Source: Ferruginibacter sp.
Lineage (GTDB): Bacteria > Bacteroidota > Bacteroidia > Chitinophagales > Chitinophagaceae
Assembly: GCA_030831945.1 (NCBI GenBank)
Contig: JAURKC010000021.1
Span: 1-64,000, forward strand
Length of the DNA: 64,000 nucleotides
Direction of reading: 5' to 3'
Under the pieces are notes generated by a model that saw only the letters and a list, made by a program, of their open reading frames with translations, was not told where the DNA came from and did not search any database. The position numbers were made by a program, and so were the translations under genes. Positions within the stretch are counted from its first letter, which is position 1. Every line of letters begins with the position of its first letter. Positions 18,690 to 27,982 of the stretch are shown in pieces.

Positions 18690-19934
18690 TTATCTAAAGT
18701 TAAATATAAATGGGAAAACAAAGCTTACTATAATGGTCCATAAAATGTAAAAAGGGATAAAAGAAGCAATTGCATTTTCGACATTACTGATAGCTGATTT
18801 TTTGAAAACCGTTTTGAATAGCTGAAATGATATCCAAAACAGATTGATTAGCATTAACAGATTTGCTCCTACAACAGCAAGCCTGTTGGGTGTGATTCCC
18901 AAAGTAGAAATTCTAAATAAAATTGCTGAAAGGGCTATTCCACTAATAATTACCGTAATAACTGATAAGGCAAAAAGAATAATACTACCGACTTGACTGT
19001 TATTTTGTTTTGATGTAGTTGAAATTGAAAACAGAATAATTGCTATCACCCCGATTAGTAAGCAGTTAAAAAGCATTAAAAACTCTCTGTCATTATATAG
19101 ATTTTTATTAGAAAACAAAATCGCTATCAAATAAACTATCACAGTAATTAAAACCAATGGGCTGAATATTTTGGCAATTACTGGTGAAACTTTATTAACT
19201 AATTGAGGATTTGTTTGTGTTAAGAAAGTTCCAAGTATTGGGATAATAGGAAGACAAAATATTACGATGTGTTCAAAGTAAAACTCTTTAATATCAAAAC
19301 CGCTTACCGTAAATAATCCGATTGTAATTCCAGTAAGCACACCGCCGGCAATGAGGATGAGACCAGACATTATTAATAATTCTCCATTGTATCTTAGAAA
19401 TTTAATACGTTGATCATTATTGTTTACCTCAGTTCCAACGTAAGAAAACCCTACTACCATCCATAAAAAAATTGGAATGTGAATGAGGGATAAGGCTAAA
19501 GTGTTACTATTATTGTTTGCAGGTAAAAAGTTGATAAAAATCAAAGCGATTAGAAAAACCACTCCTGTAAATAAAGTTTTCTTTAATGGAAGCGCATTCT
19601 TTCGCGAAAAGTAGGCTGATAAAGCCGCAAAAATAATTAGTGAAATATTTCTTGTATAAAAAAATTCAGAATCGATTTTAAAAAGCCAAGGAATGGAAGC
19701 TAAACAACCCGCTATTAAAGAAATAATTAGTACAAAGATTAACTCTTTCTTGCTACCCCATGATATTTCTGCGCTTTGAAAATTCAGTCTTTCATTCCAA
19801 TATTGTAAAATTGGACTTTCTTTATGTTCTGTGAAAATTAAATTGAATTCAGTTTTGAATGATGTTTTATTATCTCGATAAAGCTTTTCAAGTTCTTTTG
19901 GATTATCAATGTGAAGTAATATTTCATTTTTCAT
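18690..19934 (-). CDS. Polytopic membrane protein, possibly DUF4153 family
   Basis: 414 residues: a soluble, charged N-terminal region of about 65 residues (KELEKLYRDNKTSFKTEFN, later PILQYWNERLNF) followed by roughly 10 hydrophobic helices. The N-terminal wording resembles Bacteroidota DUF4153 membrane proteins as I remember them, but these are often longer, so the family is tentative. No catalytic or transport motif stands out. Confidence 0.6.
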   Translation of the reverse strand: MKNEILLHIDNPKELEKLYRDNKTSFKTEFNLIFTEHKESPILQYWNERLNFQSAEISWGSKKELIFVLIISLIAGCLASIPWLFKIDSEFFYTRNISLIIFAALSAYFSRKNALPLKKTLFTGVVFLIALIFINFLPANNNSNTLALSLIHIPIFLWMVVGFSYVGTEVNNNDQRIKFLRYNGELLIMSGLILIAGGVLTGITIGLFTVSGFDIKEFYFEHIVIFCLPIIPILGTFLTQTNPQLVNKVSPVIAKIFSPLVLITVIVYLIAILFSNKNLYNDREFLMLFNCLLIGVIAIILFSISTTSKQNNSQVGSIILFALSVITVIISGIALSAILFRISTLGITPNRLAVVGANLLMLINLFWISFQLFKTVFKKSAISNVENAIASFIPFYILWTIIVSFVFPFIFNFR

Positions 19935-20108
19935 TTCTAATCTATTTTAAAGTAAGACAAAATTGTAAAAGGACTGAAAAGGTAGCAACATTTTAAATAG
20001 GTATGGAGTAACTCAACGTTAATAAAGTTACAAAACTTGAGGCAAAGAATAGTAGTAGGTAGAATTTGATATATAAAGCAGGAAAGGTCTACAATAGAAT
20101 TAATAGTA

Positions 20109-20615
20109 TTATTGAGATTTCCACTTTTCTAGTAAAATTCCCGCAGTTCCATAGAGAGGGTCTGTCAAGGGAATGGTGACTTTAGAAAGGTTATGGATGA
20201 TAGTATTCCTTTCGCCTTCTTCAAGTCCAGTTTTTAAGTCCCAGCTATATCCACCCGGGTAACCTCCTACAAACTGATAGTTGGTATGCTCGGTAATACT
20301 GTAATGCCCTACACCAGCGGGTATTACAATGACATCGCCAGTAGAAAGTGTAAAAACTTCACCATTGGATCCGCCAATTTTTAATTGAACTTCTCCAAAT
20401 CCTAAGCCGAGCACTTCATGAGTATTACTGTGAAAATGGTCATAGGGTAAAATAGTCGCCCGCCAATTATTTAGCCAATTGTTATTCATGAATTGAGTCT
20501 CCAGCCATTCTGATGAATCTGGCAAATTGATTACATTTTTATAAAGAATTACGGGGAGGTGACTATTAGGAATGATTCCATCGTCTTTAAAATAAAATGT
20601 ATTGACTCCTTGCAT
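20109..20615 (-). CDS. Cupin-domain protein
   Basis: 168-residue soluble protein with a single cupin barrel: HSNTHEVLGLGFGEVQLKIGG (first cupin motif, His pair and Glu) and GDVIVIPAGVGHYSI (second motif with metal-binding His). It probably binds a metal and either a small sugar or acid; function unknown. The sequence resembles cupins annotated only as cupin-domain proteins in Bacteroidota. It lies 72 bases after the aminotransferase gene and may belong to the same transcript. Confidence 0.8.
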   Translation of the reverse strand: MQGVNTFYFKDDGIIPNSHLPVILYKNVINLPDSSEWLETQFMNNNWLNNWRATILPYDHFHSNTHEVLGLGFGEVQLKIGGSNGEVFTLSTGDVIVIPAGVGHYSITEHTNYQFVGGYPGGYSWDLKTGLEEGERNTIIHNLSKVTIPLTDPLYGTAGILLEKWKSQ

Positions 20616-20687
20616 TCGCTATTATTGATTAGAATGAAATTTTATTTACCCTAATTGATTTAAATTAATTTCAAATTAAAAAAGATG

Positions 20688-21794
20688 CTATTGAATTGCA
20701 CTAATAAATTTTTGCATTTCTTCCATCGTGCCAACAGTAATTCTAGTCCATTTGCCTTGTTCCTCATAAATTTTAGTGCCTATAATGTTATTATTCTTTA
20801 ATTGCTCAAAAAAATCTTTTTTATAATTATTTAATGAGAAGTAAATAAAGTTTGTATTAGAAGGAATGCATACAAGGTTTAATTTTTTAAGATTTTCAAT
20901 TGTAAACTGCCTTGCATTTTTATTCAAAGACAAAGCTTCTAATACAAACTTTTCGTCATTCAATGCTGCTAGCGCAGCGGCTGTAGATGCTACACTTATA
21001 CTACCACTAGCCCAAGATTTTAATTCGCTAAGTTGGTCAATAGTTTTGCTATTGGCAATTGCATAGCCAACCCTTGCCCCCGCTAATCCATAAATTTTTG
21101 AAAATGTTTTTGCAATGATTAGATTTTTATTTTCAATGGCTAGAGCGCTTAAAGATTCTTGATTAGTATAGTCAATATAAGCTTCGTCAATTAAAACAAT
21201 TGCCTTTTTACTTGCCTCATTAATGAATTTAACTAGTTCAACTCTCTCAGCCATTGACCCGGTAGGATTGTTGGGATTACAAATATAAATTAGCCTAGTA
21301 TCTGATTGAATAGCGCTTAGCATAGCACCTAAATCAAGTTGCTTAGATTTAGTAAGAGGTACAGCAATTTTTTTGAGCCCTAATTTTTCGGCAGCTTCTG
21401 TCCAATAGGAATAACTTGGGTCTGCAATTAAAAAGCTTCCTTTTTTTGATGCTGATAATCTGGTTACTAAATCTAAAATTTCTGTAGATCCAGCTCCTAA
21501 CAAAATATTGTCAGTACTAATTACATTATTTTTTGCAATAGCTTGAATAAGATCAGTAGACAGCTGCCAATTGTAACGATTACTGATATTTATATTTTCA
21601 ATCATTGCAGCCCTTGCCAAAGGTGAAGGCCCATACGGGTTTTCATTTGAACTTAATCTAATGGGCAAATTATCGGCACTAATTTTTTCTACAGTATTTG
21701 TTGGTGCTGAAATAGCGTTTAGGTTTGACAACCCAATACCTGCAACACTGAGTCCAATTTGCTTTAGCCAATACCGTCTATTTGATTCCAACAT
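20688..21794 (-). CDS. HisC-like aminotransferase with Tat-type signal
   Basis: Fold-type I PLP-dependent aminotransferase of 368 residues. Catalytic features: IYICNPNNPTGS near 170-180, LIDEAYIDYT with the PLP-binding Asp, and TFSKIYGLAGARVGY with the Schiff-base Lys233. These match histidinol-phosphate aminotransferases. The N-terminus has an extra 35 residues starting MLESNRRYWLKQIGLSVAGIG, which fits the twin-arginine export motif R-R-x-x-L-K followed by a hydrophobic stretch. Tat export of an already-folded cofactor enzyme would make sense. No his genes are nearby, so a biosynthetic role is doubtful; a periplasmic role on an unknown amino compound is inferred. Confidence 0.85.
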   Translation of the reverse strand: MLESNRRYWLKQIGLSVAGIGLSNLNAISAPTNTVEKISADNLPIRLSSNENPYGPSPLARAAMIENINISNRYNWQLSTDLIQAIAKNNVISTDNILLGAGSTEILDLVTRLSASKKGSFLIADPSYSYWTEAAEKLGLKKIAVPLTKSKQLDLGAMLSAIQSDTRLIYICNPNNPTGSMAERVELVKFINEASKKAIVLIDEAYIDYTNQESLSALAIENKNLIIAKTFSKIYGLAGARVGYAIANSKTIDQLSELKSWASGSISVASTAAALAALNDEKFVLEALSLNKNARQFTIENLKKLNLVCIPSNTNFIYFSLNNYKKDFFEQLKNNNIIGTKIYEEQGKWTRITVGTMEEMQKFISAIQ

Positions 21795-21823
21795 AGTGTA
21801 GAATTAAATTTTACAAAATAATA

Positions 21824-22843
21824 TTAAAAAGCTCCTGAATCTACGTCTTTGATGAATTTAATAACACCAGTCATAAAAACTTTTTGATCATCCCACATTG
21901 ACAGATGACTTCCATTCGGGCAATAAAGGAATTGGCCTTTTTTAACCATCTTACTTTGTTCTTCCATTGCTTTTGGATCCATTGTATCATGTTTAGCGCC
22001 TACCATTAAAGTAGGAACAGTTATTTCCTTTAATCTATTTTTGATATCCCAGTTTGCTAAACGACCACTGATACCAAATTCGCTAGGACCTTGCATCAAA
22101 GTATATATTTCGCCGTTTGCATGTTTCATAGAACGGTTGAAGGCATCAGGAAAATCTTTCAAACGGCATAAATGCTCTTGATAAAAATTTGGCATAAGTA
22201 ATTCCATATAGCGAGGGTTAGCAAAATCTTTCTTTGCTTCAAGCTCTTTAACTTCAGCAAGAACTTCTGGTTTCATTTGTTTAGCAAGAACCTCTTCTGC
22301 ATACTTTGCATATTCTGGAGCACTTGCTACCATATTAGCTACTAACAAGCTTTTTAAGTTCTTTTGGTATTTTAATGCATACTCCATTCCTAAAATACCA
22401 CCCCATGAATTTCCGAGTAAGTAAAAATTTGAACTGTCTGCTCCAATAGCCTGTCTAACTTGTTCTACTTCTTCAACAAAGCGGTCAATTGTCCAAAGGC
22501 TACTGTCTTTAGGCTGATCGCTATAGTAAGAACCTAGTTGATCGTATTCGTAAAATTCAAATCCTTGTTTTTGAAAAAAAGTTTCAAAACACTCCATATA
22601 TTCATGAGTCATTGCAGGGCCGCCATGAAGTAGTAGTATTTTAATTTTTGGATTATTTCCAAAACGTTTTGTCCATACTTTAAAATCACCCACAGGTGTT
22701 TTAATTGGGATCATTTTTACACCAGCCGATTCAATAGAATCACCATAATTAAAATAATCATTTACTAATGGACCATTTGAAGTAGGATTTTGCTTGCAGG
22801 AAGCAATCGTTAAAGCGATTGAAATAATAAACAATAAACGCAT
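21824..22843 (-). CDS. Proline-iminopeptidase-type alpha/beta hydrolase lipoprotein
   Basis: 339-residue exported enzyme. The start MRLLFIISIALTIASCKQ is a lipoprotein signal with lipidated Cys16. The body has the HGGP oxyanion motif (73-76), nucleophile elbow GNSWGG with Ser146, and a C-terminal catalytic His in PNGSHLSMWDD, as in prolyl aminopeptidases (peptidase S33). Probably releases N-terminal residues from peptides at the cell surface or periplasm. It precedes the aminotransferase gene by 29 bases in the same direction, so the two may be co-transcribed. Confidence 0.9.
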   Translation of the reverse strand: MRLLFIISIALTIASCKQNPTSNGPLVNDYFNYGDSIESAGVKMIPIKTPVGDFKVWTKRFGNNPKIKILLLHGGPAMTHEYMECFETFFQKQGFEFYEYDQLGSYYSDQPKDSSLWTIDRFVEEVEQVRQAIGADSSNFYLLGNSWGGILGMEYALKYQKNLKSLLVANMVASAPEYAKYAEEVLAKQMKPEVLAEVKELEAKKDFANPRYMELLMPNFYQEHLCRLKDFPDAFNRSMKHANGEIYTLMQGPSEFGISGRLANWDIKNRLKEITVPTLMVGAKHDTMDPKAMEEQSKMVKKGQFLYCPNGSHLSMWDDQKVFMTGVIKFIKDVDSGAF

Positions 22844-22860
22844 AGTTTTATTTTTAAAGG

Positions 22861-23358
22861 TTAATATGATTTAAGAGACTGACGAATATAAAATATAATT
22901 GGAATCATTGCTACGCCTAAGGTAAATGGCAAAAAACCAACCCCTAATCCATTGGTGAATCCAATAGTTGTAAGGTAAGTGAATAGAATGAGATAAGAAA
23001 AAATAATCAATAAAGCTATTTTTAAAATTTGCAACATTCTTGTCGCAATAGTATATTGTTTTTCTGCCTTCTCTTCAGTAATAGGGGTAATGTAATTAAA
23101 TGATTGAGGAGATTGATTCAATTTTGATAAACCGAAATATAGTAAGGTCGCTATAATTGGTAAAATTAAAATAGTCAATTTATCTCCGAAACCATCCGGT
23201 TTGCCTGAAGTATTAAAGTGGGTTGGAATTATGGTGGGTAGTTTAAAATAAACAAAAACGGTTAATCCCCATATAATTATAATCAATACTTTACCTATTG
23301 CTTCTAATATTTTGTCAAGTGGAGAAAGCGAAACATTAATTTTTGGTCGAGTTTCCAT
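22861..23358 (-). CDS. DUF1648 membrane protein
   Basis: 165-residue membrane protein with about four hydrophobic helices. The segment YFKLPTIIPTHFNTSGKPDGFGDK is the diagnostic DUF1648 motif (P-x-x-I/V-P-x-H-[FW]-N-x-x-G-x-x-[DN]), seen in SdpI-type immunity proteins and developmental regulators. Role unknown; no bacteriocin-like gene was recognised next to it. Lies 17 bases upstream of the lipoprotein hydrolase gene. Confidence 0.82.
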   Translation of the reverse strand: METRPKINVSLSPLDKILEAIGKVLIIIIWGLTVFVYFKLPTIIPTHFNTSGKPDGFGDKLTILILPIIATLLYFGLSKLNQSPQSFNYITPITEEKAEKQYTIATRMLQILKIALLIIFSYLILFTYLTTIGFTNGLGVGFLPFTLGVAMIPIIFYIRQSLKSY

Positions 23359-23396
23359 TTTTCAAGATTTAGTTGAATCTATCTCAAATTGAATTT

Positions 23397-24197
23397 TTAT
23401 TTACGCTTTTCTGTCTCAATACCAATAAATTCAAAATAGCTGCCTTTCAATTGATATAAAATATTTCTATTACTTACTTTTCCATTATCATCAACAACTG
23501 GAATATAAATGATCTTCTTTTTTTCATCATAAGTAATTAAATTTAAAGCACGTTTAGGTTTATCAACCACACTGAAAAAGTCAAACGCTAAACTTATTCG
23601 ATTTAATTTTTTTGTTTTGGTTTTAAAAAGTGCAACAGTATCAATTAATTTGTTTTCTTTAATGTTAAAAGCAGCAATTTCTTCCATCATATCTTTATTT
23701 GAAAAAACGCCGTTAGTAATTGCAAGATAAAAAGGCTGGTTTTTAATCTGCACAGTTAAAATACTAGAACAAAAGATTCCGGCATCTCCTTCTACATATT
23801 GAGGAATATGTATAAAAACATTACCATTGCTTCTCCATTGATAAATAGTTTTAAAGATGCGCCTTGATCCTCCAGTCCTTGTATCCCAACTATAAATTCT
23901 GAATTTTTTGTCACTGGAAGTCTTCACCCAGCAAACAAAGCTATCAGTAATGTTTTTAAAAGAGTAATCTAATGTTGCTGGGTTGTTTCTGATAAAATTG
24001 GTCAATTCATTTTCAAACCTTTCTGCATAATAGCTTATGCTGTCATAGTTTTCTTGCGAATAAGAAAGAATGTCCGAGTAAAGTTTTATTAATTTAATTT
24101 CATGTGAAGGGAAGTCGTTTCTCTGTGCAAAATTTTTGTTAACTAAAAGGAAGAAAAGCAGTAAAAGTATACACCTTACTTTTCGAAACATAATCAT
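23397..24197 (-). CDS. Exported protein of unknown function
   Basis: 266 residues. A signal peptide is clear (VRCILLLLFFLLVNKNFAQ) with a likely cut after FAQ. The start could be the Met at residue 1 or residue 3. The mature part is mixed alpha/beta with no recognised catalytic motif; it contains two tryptophans in a YQWRSNGNVFIHIPQYVEGD segment. I do not recognise a family. It lies 38 bases upstream of the DUF1648 gene and probably shares its transcript. Confidence 0.65.
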   Translation of the reverse strand: MIMFRKVRCILLLLFFLLVNKNFAQRNDFPSHEIKLIKLYSDILSYSQENYDSISYYAERFENELTNFIRNNPATLDYSFKNITDSFVCWVKTSSDKKFRIYSWDTRTGGSRRIFKTIYQWRSNGNVFIHIPQYVEGDAGIFCSSILTVQIKNQPFYLAITNGVFSNKDMMEEIAAFNIKENKLIDTVALFKTKTKKLNRISLAFDFFSVVDKPKRALNLITYDEKKKIIYIPVVDDNGKVSNRNILYQLKGSYFEFIGIETEKRK

Positions 24198-24297
24198 AAT
24201 GGGGTATAATTATAGTTTATTTAAATTTAAAGCTAATTAATGCTTTGTGGTTAACCCTATAAAATTATGAAATAAAATTGAAGTTTATTCTTATATA

Positions 24298-24576
24298 TCA
24301 GTTCAAGTATATAGCTACTCCAAGGAGTAAATTTGCTATTAAAGAAATTAGAGCAGTACAGAGTAATCCATTGCACAATTTTTTAATTTTTAAAAAATCA
24401 TGAGAAACAGGTTTACTGTAAAATCCAAAATATCCCAAAGGGGAGGCCAAAGAGTACAAAAAATTACTGCCTCTTTTGTTTTTATAGGCTAAGTAATAAT
24501 GAAGAACGACTTTGCTTCCAAAAAAAATGCTTACCAATAAGCCAGAAATTGTATGTAAAGTATGAAGAGGTATCAT
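24298..24576 (-). CDS. Small membrane protein of unknown function
   Basis: 92 residues with two likely transmembrane helices (about 8-28, ISGLLVSIFFGSKVVLHYYL, and 68-91). Between them is a charged loop (YKNKRGSNF). No family recognised. Its start is 15 bases after the YciI-like gene's stop, so it probably is the third gene of a DUF3050 operon. Confidence 0.6.
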   Translation of the reverse strand: MIPLHTLHTISGLLVSIFFGSKVVLHYYLAYKNKRGSNFLYSLASPLGYFGFYSKPVSHDFLKIKKLCNGLLCTALISLIANLLLGVAIYLN

Positions 24577-24591
24577 TTTGCCAAATACCTT

Positions 24592-24867
24592 TTATTGATT
24601 GATGTTATTTACCATTCTCACTGGTACAATTTCTATTTTCATGTATGGATAATAGGGTAAAATAGATAGTTTTGAATGAACATCATCTATATCATTCGCT
24701 ATCATTAGAATGAAAATCCCGGACATATCCAATTTAATATAAGTTTCTATTATAGTTCCATTTTCTTCTAACTCTTTCACTAAAGCCTGCTCTTTGGGAA
24801 GGAGATTCATTCTAGTTTCAGTATCTAATCCTTCTAATAGGATGTTGAGCATAAATTTCTTCACCAA
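24592..24867 (-). CDS. YciI-like / muconolactone-isomerase-fold small protein
   Basis: 91 residues. The pattern MLNILLEGLDTETRMNLLPKE, ELEENGTIIETYI, then SGIFILMIANDIDDVHSKLSILPYYPYMKIEIVPV matches small dimeric alpha-beta barrel proteins of the YciI or muconolactone-delta-isomerase-like type. Its activity is unknown. It begins 1 base after the DUF3050 stop codon, so the two are translationally coupled. Confidence 0.6.
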   Translation of the reverse strand: MVKKFMLNILLEGLDTETRMNLLPKEQALVKELEENGTIIETYIKLDMSGIFILMIANDIDDVHSKLSILPYYPYMKIEIVPVRMVNNINQ

Positions 24868-24868
24868 C

Positions 24869-25651
24869 TTAATTTTTTGTTTTATTTAAAATTTGTCTGT
24901 GAACTCCGTTCCATAGTTCTATACGTTTCTGTAATGATTCAATAGTTGCTTTTTCAGCTTCTTGCCAAAATTTTTCGTTGTTTCCACATAAGTTAGATGT
25001 CATTTGTAATGCTAGGTGACTATGGTGATCACCGTCTACCTCTATGTGCCTTTCTAGGTAATATTTAAAAATTGCGATACTGTCTGGGAATTTTTTGTGC
25101 AGGTCATTTACAATTGATATAAACATGCCAGGAATTAAGTCTTCTCGTCCAAAAGTAAAAATGGCAGATTGTAAATAATCTTTATTGCTTTTTATAATTT
25201 CAAAGGTAAAGTCAACAAATTCTTTTGCCTCTTTTGGAGTACCTGAATTTTTATATGCTGTGCTGAAGTCGTTAGTATTTTTTAATATTTCAGTAAAACC
25301 TTCGATTTTAGAATAGTCTGCACCACATTGTTTCATGGCATCAATATATAATTCGAAATGGCTTTTTCTAATACCATTCAAGTCAATATCTGCTTCTTCT
25401 CCCACAACAATTTCATTGATAAGGTGTCTGGTATCTGCCGATCCTTTTGGAAACCAAGGAACACTAGTACAGGTTAAATTATTTTGCAAGGTTTTGAGCA
25501 AAGACATAAAATCCCATACTGCATATACATGGTATTGCATAAATATTCTTAAGTCATCTATATCTTTTATTGCAGAGTAAACGGGATGGTTAATTATTTC
25601 TTCTCTTAAAGGCGCTATAGATTTTCTGATTTTTTCAATTTGCTCGTTCAT
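24869..25651 (-). CDS. DUF3050 (heme-oxygenase-like fold) protein
   Basis: 260-residue soluble helical protein. Recognisable family text: HPVYSAIKDIDDLRIFMQYH, VYAVWDFMSLLKTLQNNLTC, GSADTRHLINEIVVGEEADI and later ERHIEVDGDHHSHLALQM. The His and Glu positions (H-P, F-M-x-x-H, G-E-E, E-x-x-x-E/H-x-D-x-x-H-H) look like a metal site on a heme-oxygenase-like scaffold; iron binding is inferred. The reaction is unknown. It is first in a likely three-gene operon with the YciI-like and 92-residue membrane protein genes. Confidence 0.85.
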   Translation of the reverse strand: MNEQIEKIRKSIAPLREEIINHPVYSAIKDIDDLRIFMQYHVYAVWDFMSLLKTLQNNLTCTSVPWFPKGSADTRHLINEIVVGEEADIDLNGIRKSHFELYIDAMKQCGADYSKIEGFTEILKNTNDFSTAYKNSGTPKEAKEFVDFTFEIIKSNKDYLQSAIFTFGREDLIPGMFISIVNDLHKKFPDSIAIFKYYLERHIEVDGDHHSHLALQMTSNLCGNNEKFWQEAEKATIESLQKRIELWNGVHRQILNKTKN

Positions 25652-25783
25652 CTCTACTATTGGATAATTTGTTAAGGAAAATAGATTTGTACTTATATAT
25701 TTAATTGTAATGTAAAATTATAACAAACAAGTTCAGAATTTTGTTTAGTACCTAAATTTTGTTATCAAACATTTATTTTAAAT

Positions 25784-26413
25784 TTATTCACTCTTTCGAT
25801 CATTTAAGCCTATTCCTTTTAAAATATTTTCTCTACACTTCTCAATTCTGTTAACTTTAGATTGAGTACTTTTTGGTTGAGAAAAATAAATTATATAGCC
25901 TCTTTGACGGCCAGGTGTCAATTGATTAAAGGCGTTCTTAAATTTCAAATCCTTTTTGAATTCTACTAATAGCTCTTCAGGAATTGGCTCAGGATTTTTC
26001 TTAAACTCCACTTTTTCCCCAGAATTTTCAATTTCAATAGCCTCTTCTATATAAGCCCTTATTATACTGCTCTGATGTTTAATTTGTTTTGAGTTGGTAT
26101 ATTTTATCATTCTTACTGACTGAGAACTCTCTCCATGTGCAGTTAATATTTTTTCTTTGTCTTTTAATAACACGCCCTTAAAAAAGCTAATACAAGCGTA
26201 TTCTTTGAAAGCGCTTATCATTAAAATGTTTTTATTATTGAGCGTATAACAAGGCATGCCCCATTTTAGTTCTTCGACTAAGGCACTTTTTATAACAATT
26301 TTTCTAAGTTCTTCCAGTTCCTTTGCCCAATTATTTACTTTACAATTAGGAGTGCCACCTAATTTGCATCGCATACACCCGTATACTAAATATTTATCAA
26401 CTTGGGGGTTCAT
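25784..26413 (-). CDS. YdeI/OmdA-family protein (DUF1801 + bacteriocin-protection domain)
   Basis: 209-residue soluble protein. The N-terminal half has a DUF1801 core (LKWGMPCYTLNNKNILMISAFKEYACISFFKG); the C-terminal half has the OmdA/bacteriocin-protection signature FNQLTPGRQRGYIIYFSQPK followed by a basic RIEKCRENIL segment. This two-part layout is that of YdeI proteins, implicated in resistance to antimicrobial peptides in Salmonella. It has an unusual Cys-rich start, CMRCKLGGTPNC, that could bind a metal. Stands alone. Confidence 0.85.
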   Translation of the reverse strand: MNPQVDKYLVYGCMRCKLGGTPNCKVNNWAKELEELRKIVIKSALVEELKWGMPCYTLNNKNILMISAFKEYACISFFKGVLLKDKEKILTAHGESSQSVRMIKYTNSKQIKHQSSIIRAYIEEAIEIENSGEKVEFKKNPEPIPEELLVEFKKDLKFKNAFNQLTPGRQRGYIIYFSQPKSTQSKVNRIEKCRENILKGIGLNDRKSE

Positions 26414-26458
26414 TTTTCTTTTAATTTTTTATTGACTTAAAGTTGAATTTTTTCTTTG

Positions 26459-27616
26459 TTAACTAGTGACCTTAACTTTTTTTAATTGAAATATTTGACC
26501 GTAACTTAAACAACGCCACAACCATTCCAATATTCCGTAATTATATTTTCTAAGCCACCATTTGCTAATCAAAATCTGTATAATATATACGACGCAAGCT
26601 ATTATTAGATACCAATATAAATCCCAATGTGGTTTTAAATAAATAAGAAGTATAAACGAAATAATATTTTGAAGCAAGTAATTGCTAAGCGTCATTTTAC
26701 CAACTATTTGTAAAGCCGAAAACAATTCTTTCGCTTTTCCTGTAAAATATAGCCAAACAATAAAGGAAGAAGTAAAAGCCATTATACATAGTTTTTCAGG
26801 ATAAAATAGATTGTAGTAGTTATTAAATTTCCATTGAAATTTTCCAATAAATAATTGCATAAGAAATAGTGTGATCGATAGGACGAGACTTATAATTAAT
26901 ATTCTTTTTAATAATTTTAAATTATTTTGAATTAGTAAAAAAAAGTTACTACGGTGTAAAGCAACACCTATTAAAAGACAACCTAATTGAATTAAGTGAA
27001 ATACAATGGAGTAACTCAAACGGAGCATCCATCTATATCTCATAGAAAAATTGGCTTTTATATGATCTATAAAACTATTGTTGTCGTAAAGTTGATAAAA
27101 GTTATCGCGTTCTTTAGGAAGGAATAGTAGATGTTGATTTCCCAAAAAGGATTGTAAAAAAGGAGTTAATAATAAAATTGATACTCCAATAATAAAAAGC
27201 GATTGATAACTGAGTTTATAAAACAAAAGAAGGATTAATCCCAATAGTGCATAATCATGGAGAATGTCTCCACCAAAAAAGATTGTGTTGAAAATTCCAA
27301 TTAATAACAACCAAAGCATTTTTTTTATAAAAAATAAATACTTGGGTTGACCATTTCCACTAATATTCTTAAGTAATATTGAAAATCCATATCCAAACAA
27401 AATGGCTAATAATGACCAGCCTTTAGAACCTAAAATAATTTCAGATGTATTTTCTAAGATCTTGCTGAAATTGTCTGTTTCGTTTTTTTGGCTATGATTG
27501 TTCCAGTTATAGATTGTTATATAATTAATTATGATGACACTAAATAAAGCCCAGCCTCTTAAAATGTCAATGATTGGCATTCGCTGATTGTGTGCGATAG
27601 GGGTCTTTTCCGTCAT
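26459..27616 (-). CDS. DUF418 / YeiB-like membrane protein
   Basis: 385 residues with about ten hydrophobic helices. The start MPIIDILRGWALFSVIIINY matches the YeiB/DUF418 family, whose C-terminal part (here VGKMTLSNYLLQNIISFILL) carries the diagnostic G-K/R-x-x-L-S/T-N-Y-x-x-Q motif. Role is unknown; the fold is related to membrane acyltransferases. An N-terminal extension of 12 residues precedes the RG motif. Monocistronic on the minus strand. Confidence 0.85.
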   Translation of the reverse strand: MTEKTPIAHNQRMPIIDILRGWALFSVIIINYITIYNWNNHSQKNETDNFSKILENTSEIILGSKGWSLLAILFGYGFSILLKNISGNGQPKYLFFIKKMLWLLLIGIFNTIFFGGDILHDYALLGLILLLFYKLSYQSLFIIGVSILLLTPFLQSFLGNQHLLFLPKERDNFYQLYDNNSFIDHIKANFSMRYRWMLRLSYSIVFHLIQLGCLLIGVALHRSNFFLLIQNNLKLLKRILIISLVLSITLFLMQLFIGKFQWKFNNYYNLFYPEKLCIMAFTSSFIVWLYFTGKAKELFSALQIVGKMTLSNYLLQNIISFILLIYLKPHWDLYWYLIIACVVYIIQILISKWWLRKYNYGILEWLWRCLSYGQIFQLKKVKVTS

Positions 27617-27736
27617 AGATAAATTGTAAGGGAAGTAGCGGTACTTTAATTAAGCTTTCACTAGTCAAAATTAAATTATTTGTTGGAGAGTTGTATTTTT
27701 TAAATCCTTCTTTGTGATTGATTGCGGGAATTTTAA

Positions 27737-27982
27737 TTATTTTGTTTCTTCTAGTATTATGACACCATTTTCAGACTTATCAACTGCGATAGCAATAAAT
27801 GGTCGAATAGTAAAAGATTGTTTTTGACCAATCGTTAATTTATACTTTAATTTGATTTGATTTTCAGCGTTTTTCTGCAAACTAATTATATCAATTGAAT
27901 TCGAGAATTCAGTTTCAGGAATAATAACAGCGATGATGTTTTGTTTTGAAAAATTTACATCTGTTGGCCTGCCTTTCCCCCC
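27737..27982 (-). pseudogene. 3' remnant of an unidentified gene fused downstream of the FGE-like gene
   Basis: On the minus strand, the 80 codons ending at the stop 27737-27739 read DVNFSKQNIIAVII, later KLKYKLTIGQKQSFTIRPFIAIAV, with no start codon. Upstream, the frame is broken at a run of six G (27977-27982): reading on in a neighbouring frame gives WHGDNNEGGK, which joins smoothly to GRPTDVNF after a one-base correction. This upstream piece overlaps the last codons of the FGE-like gene in a different frame. The best explanation is a decayed gene whose 5' part was deleted, leaving its tail behind the FGE-like gene. Identity unknown. Confidence 0.65.
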
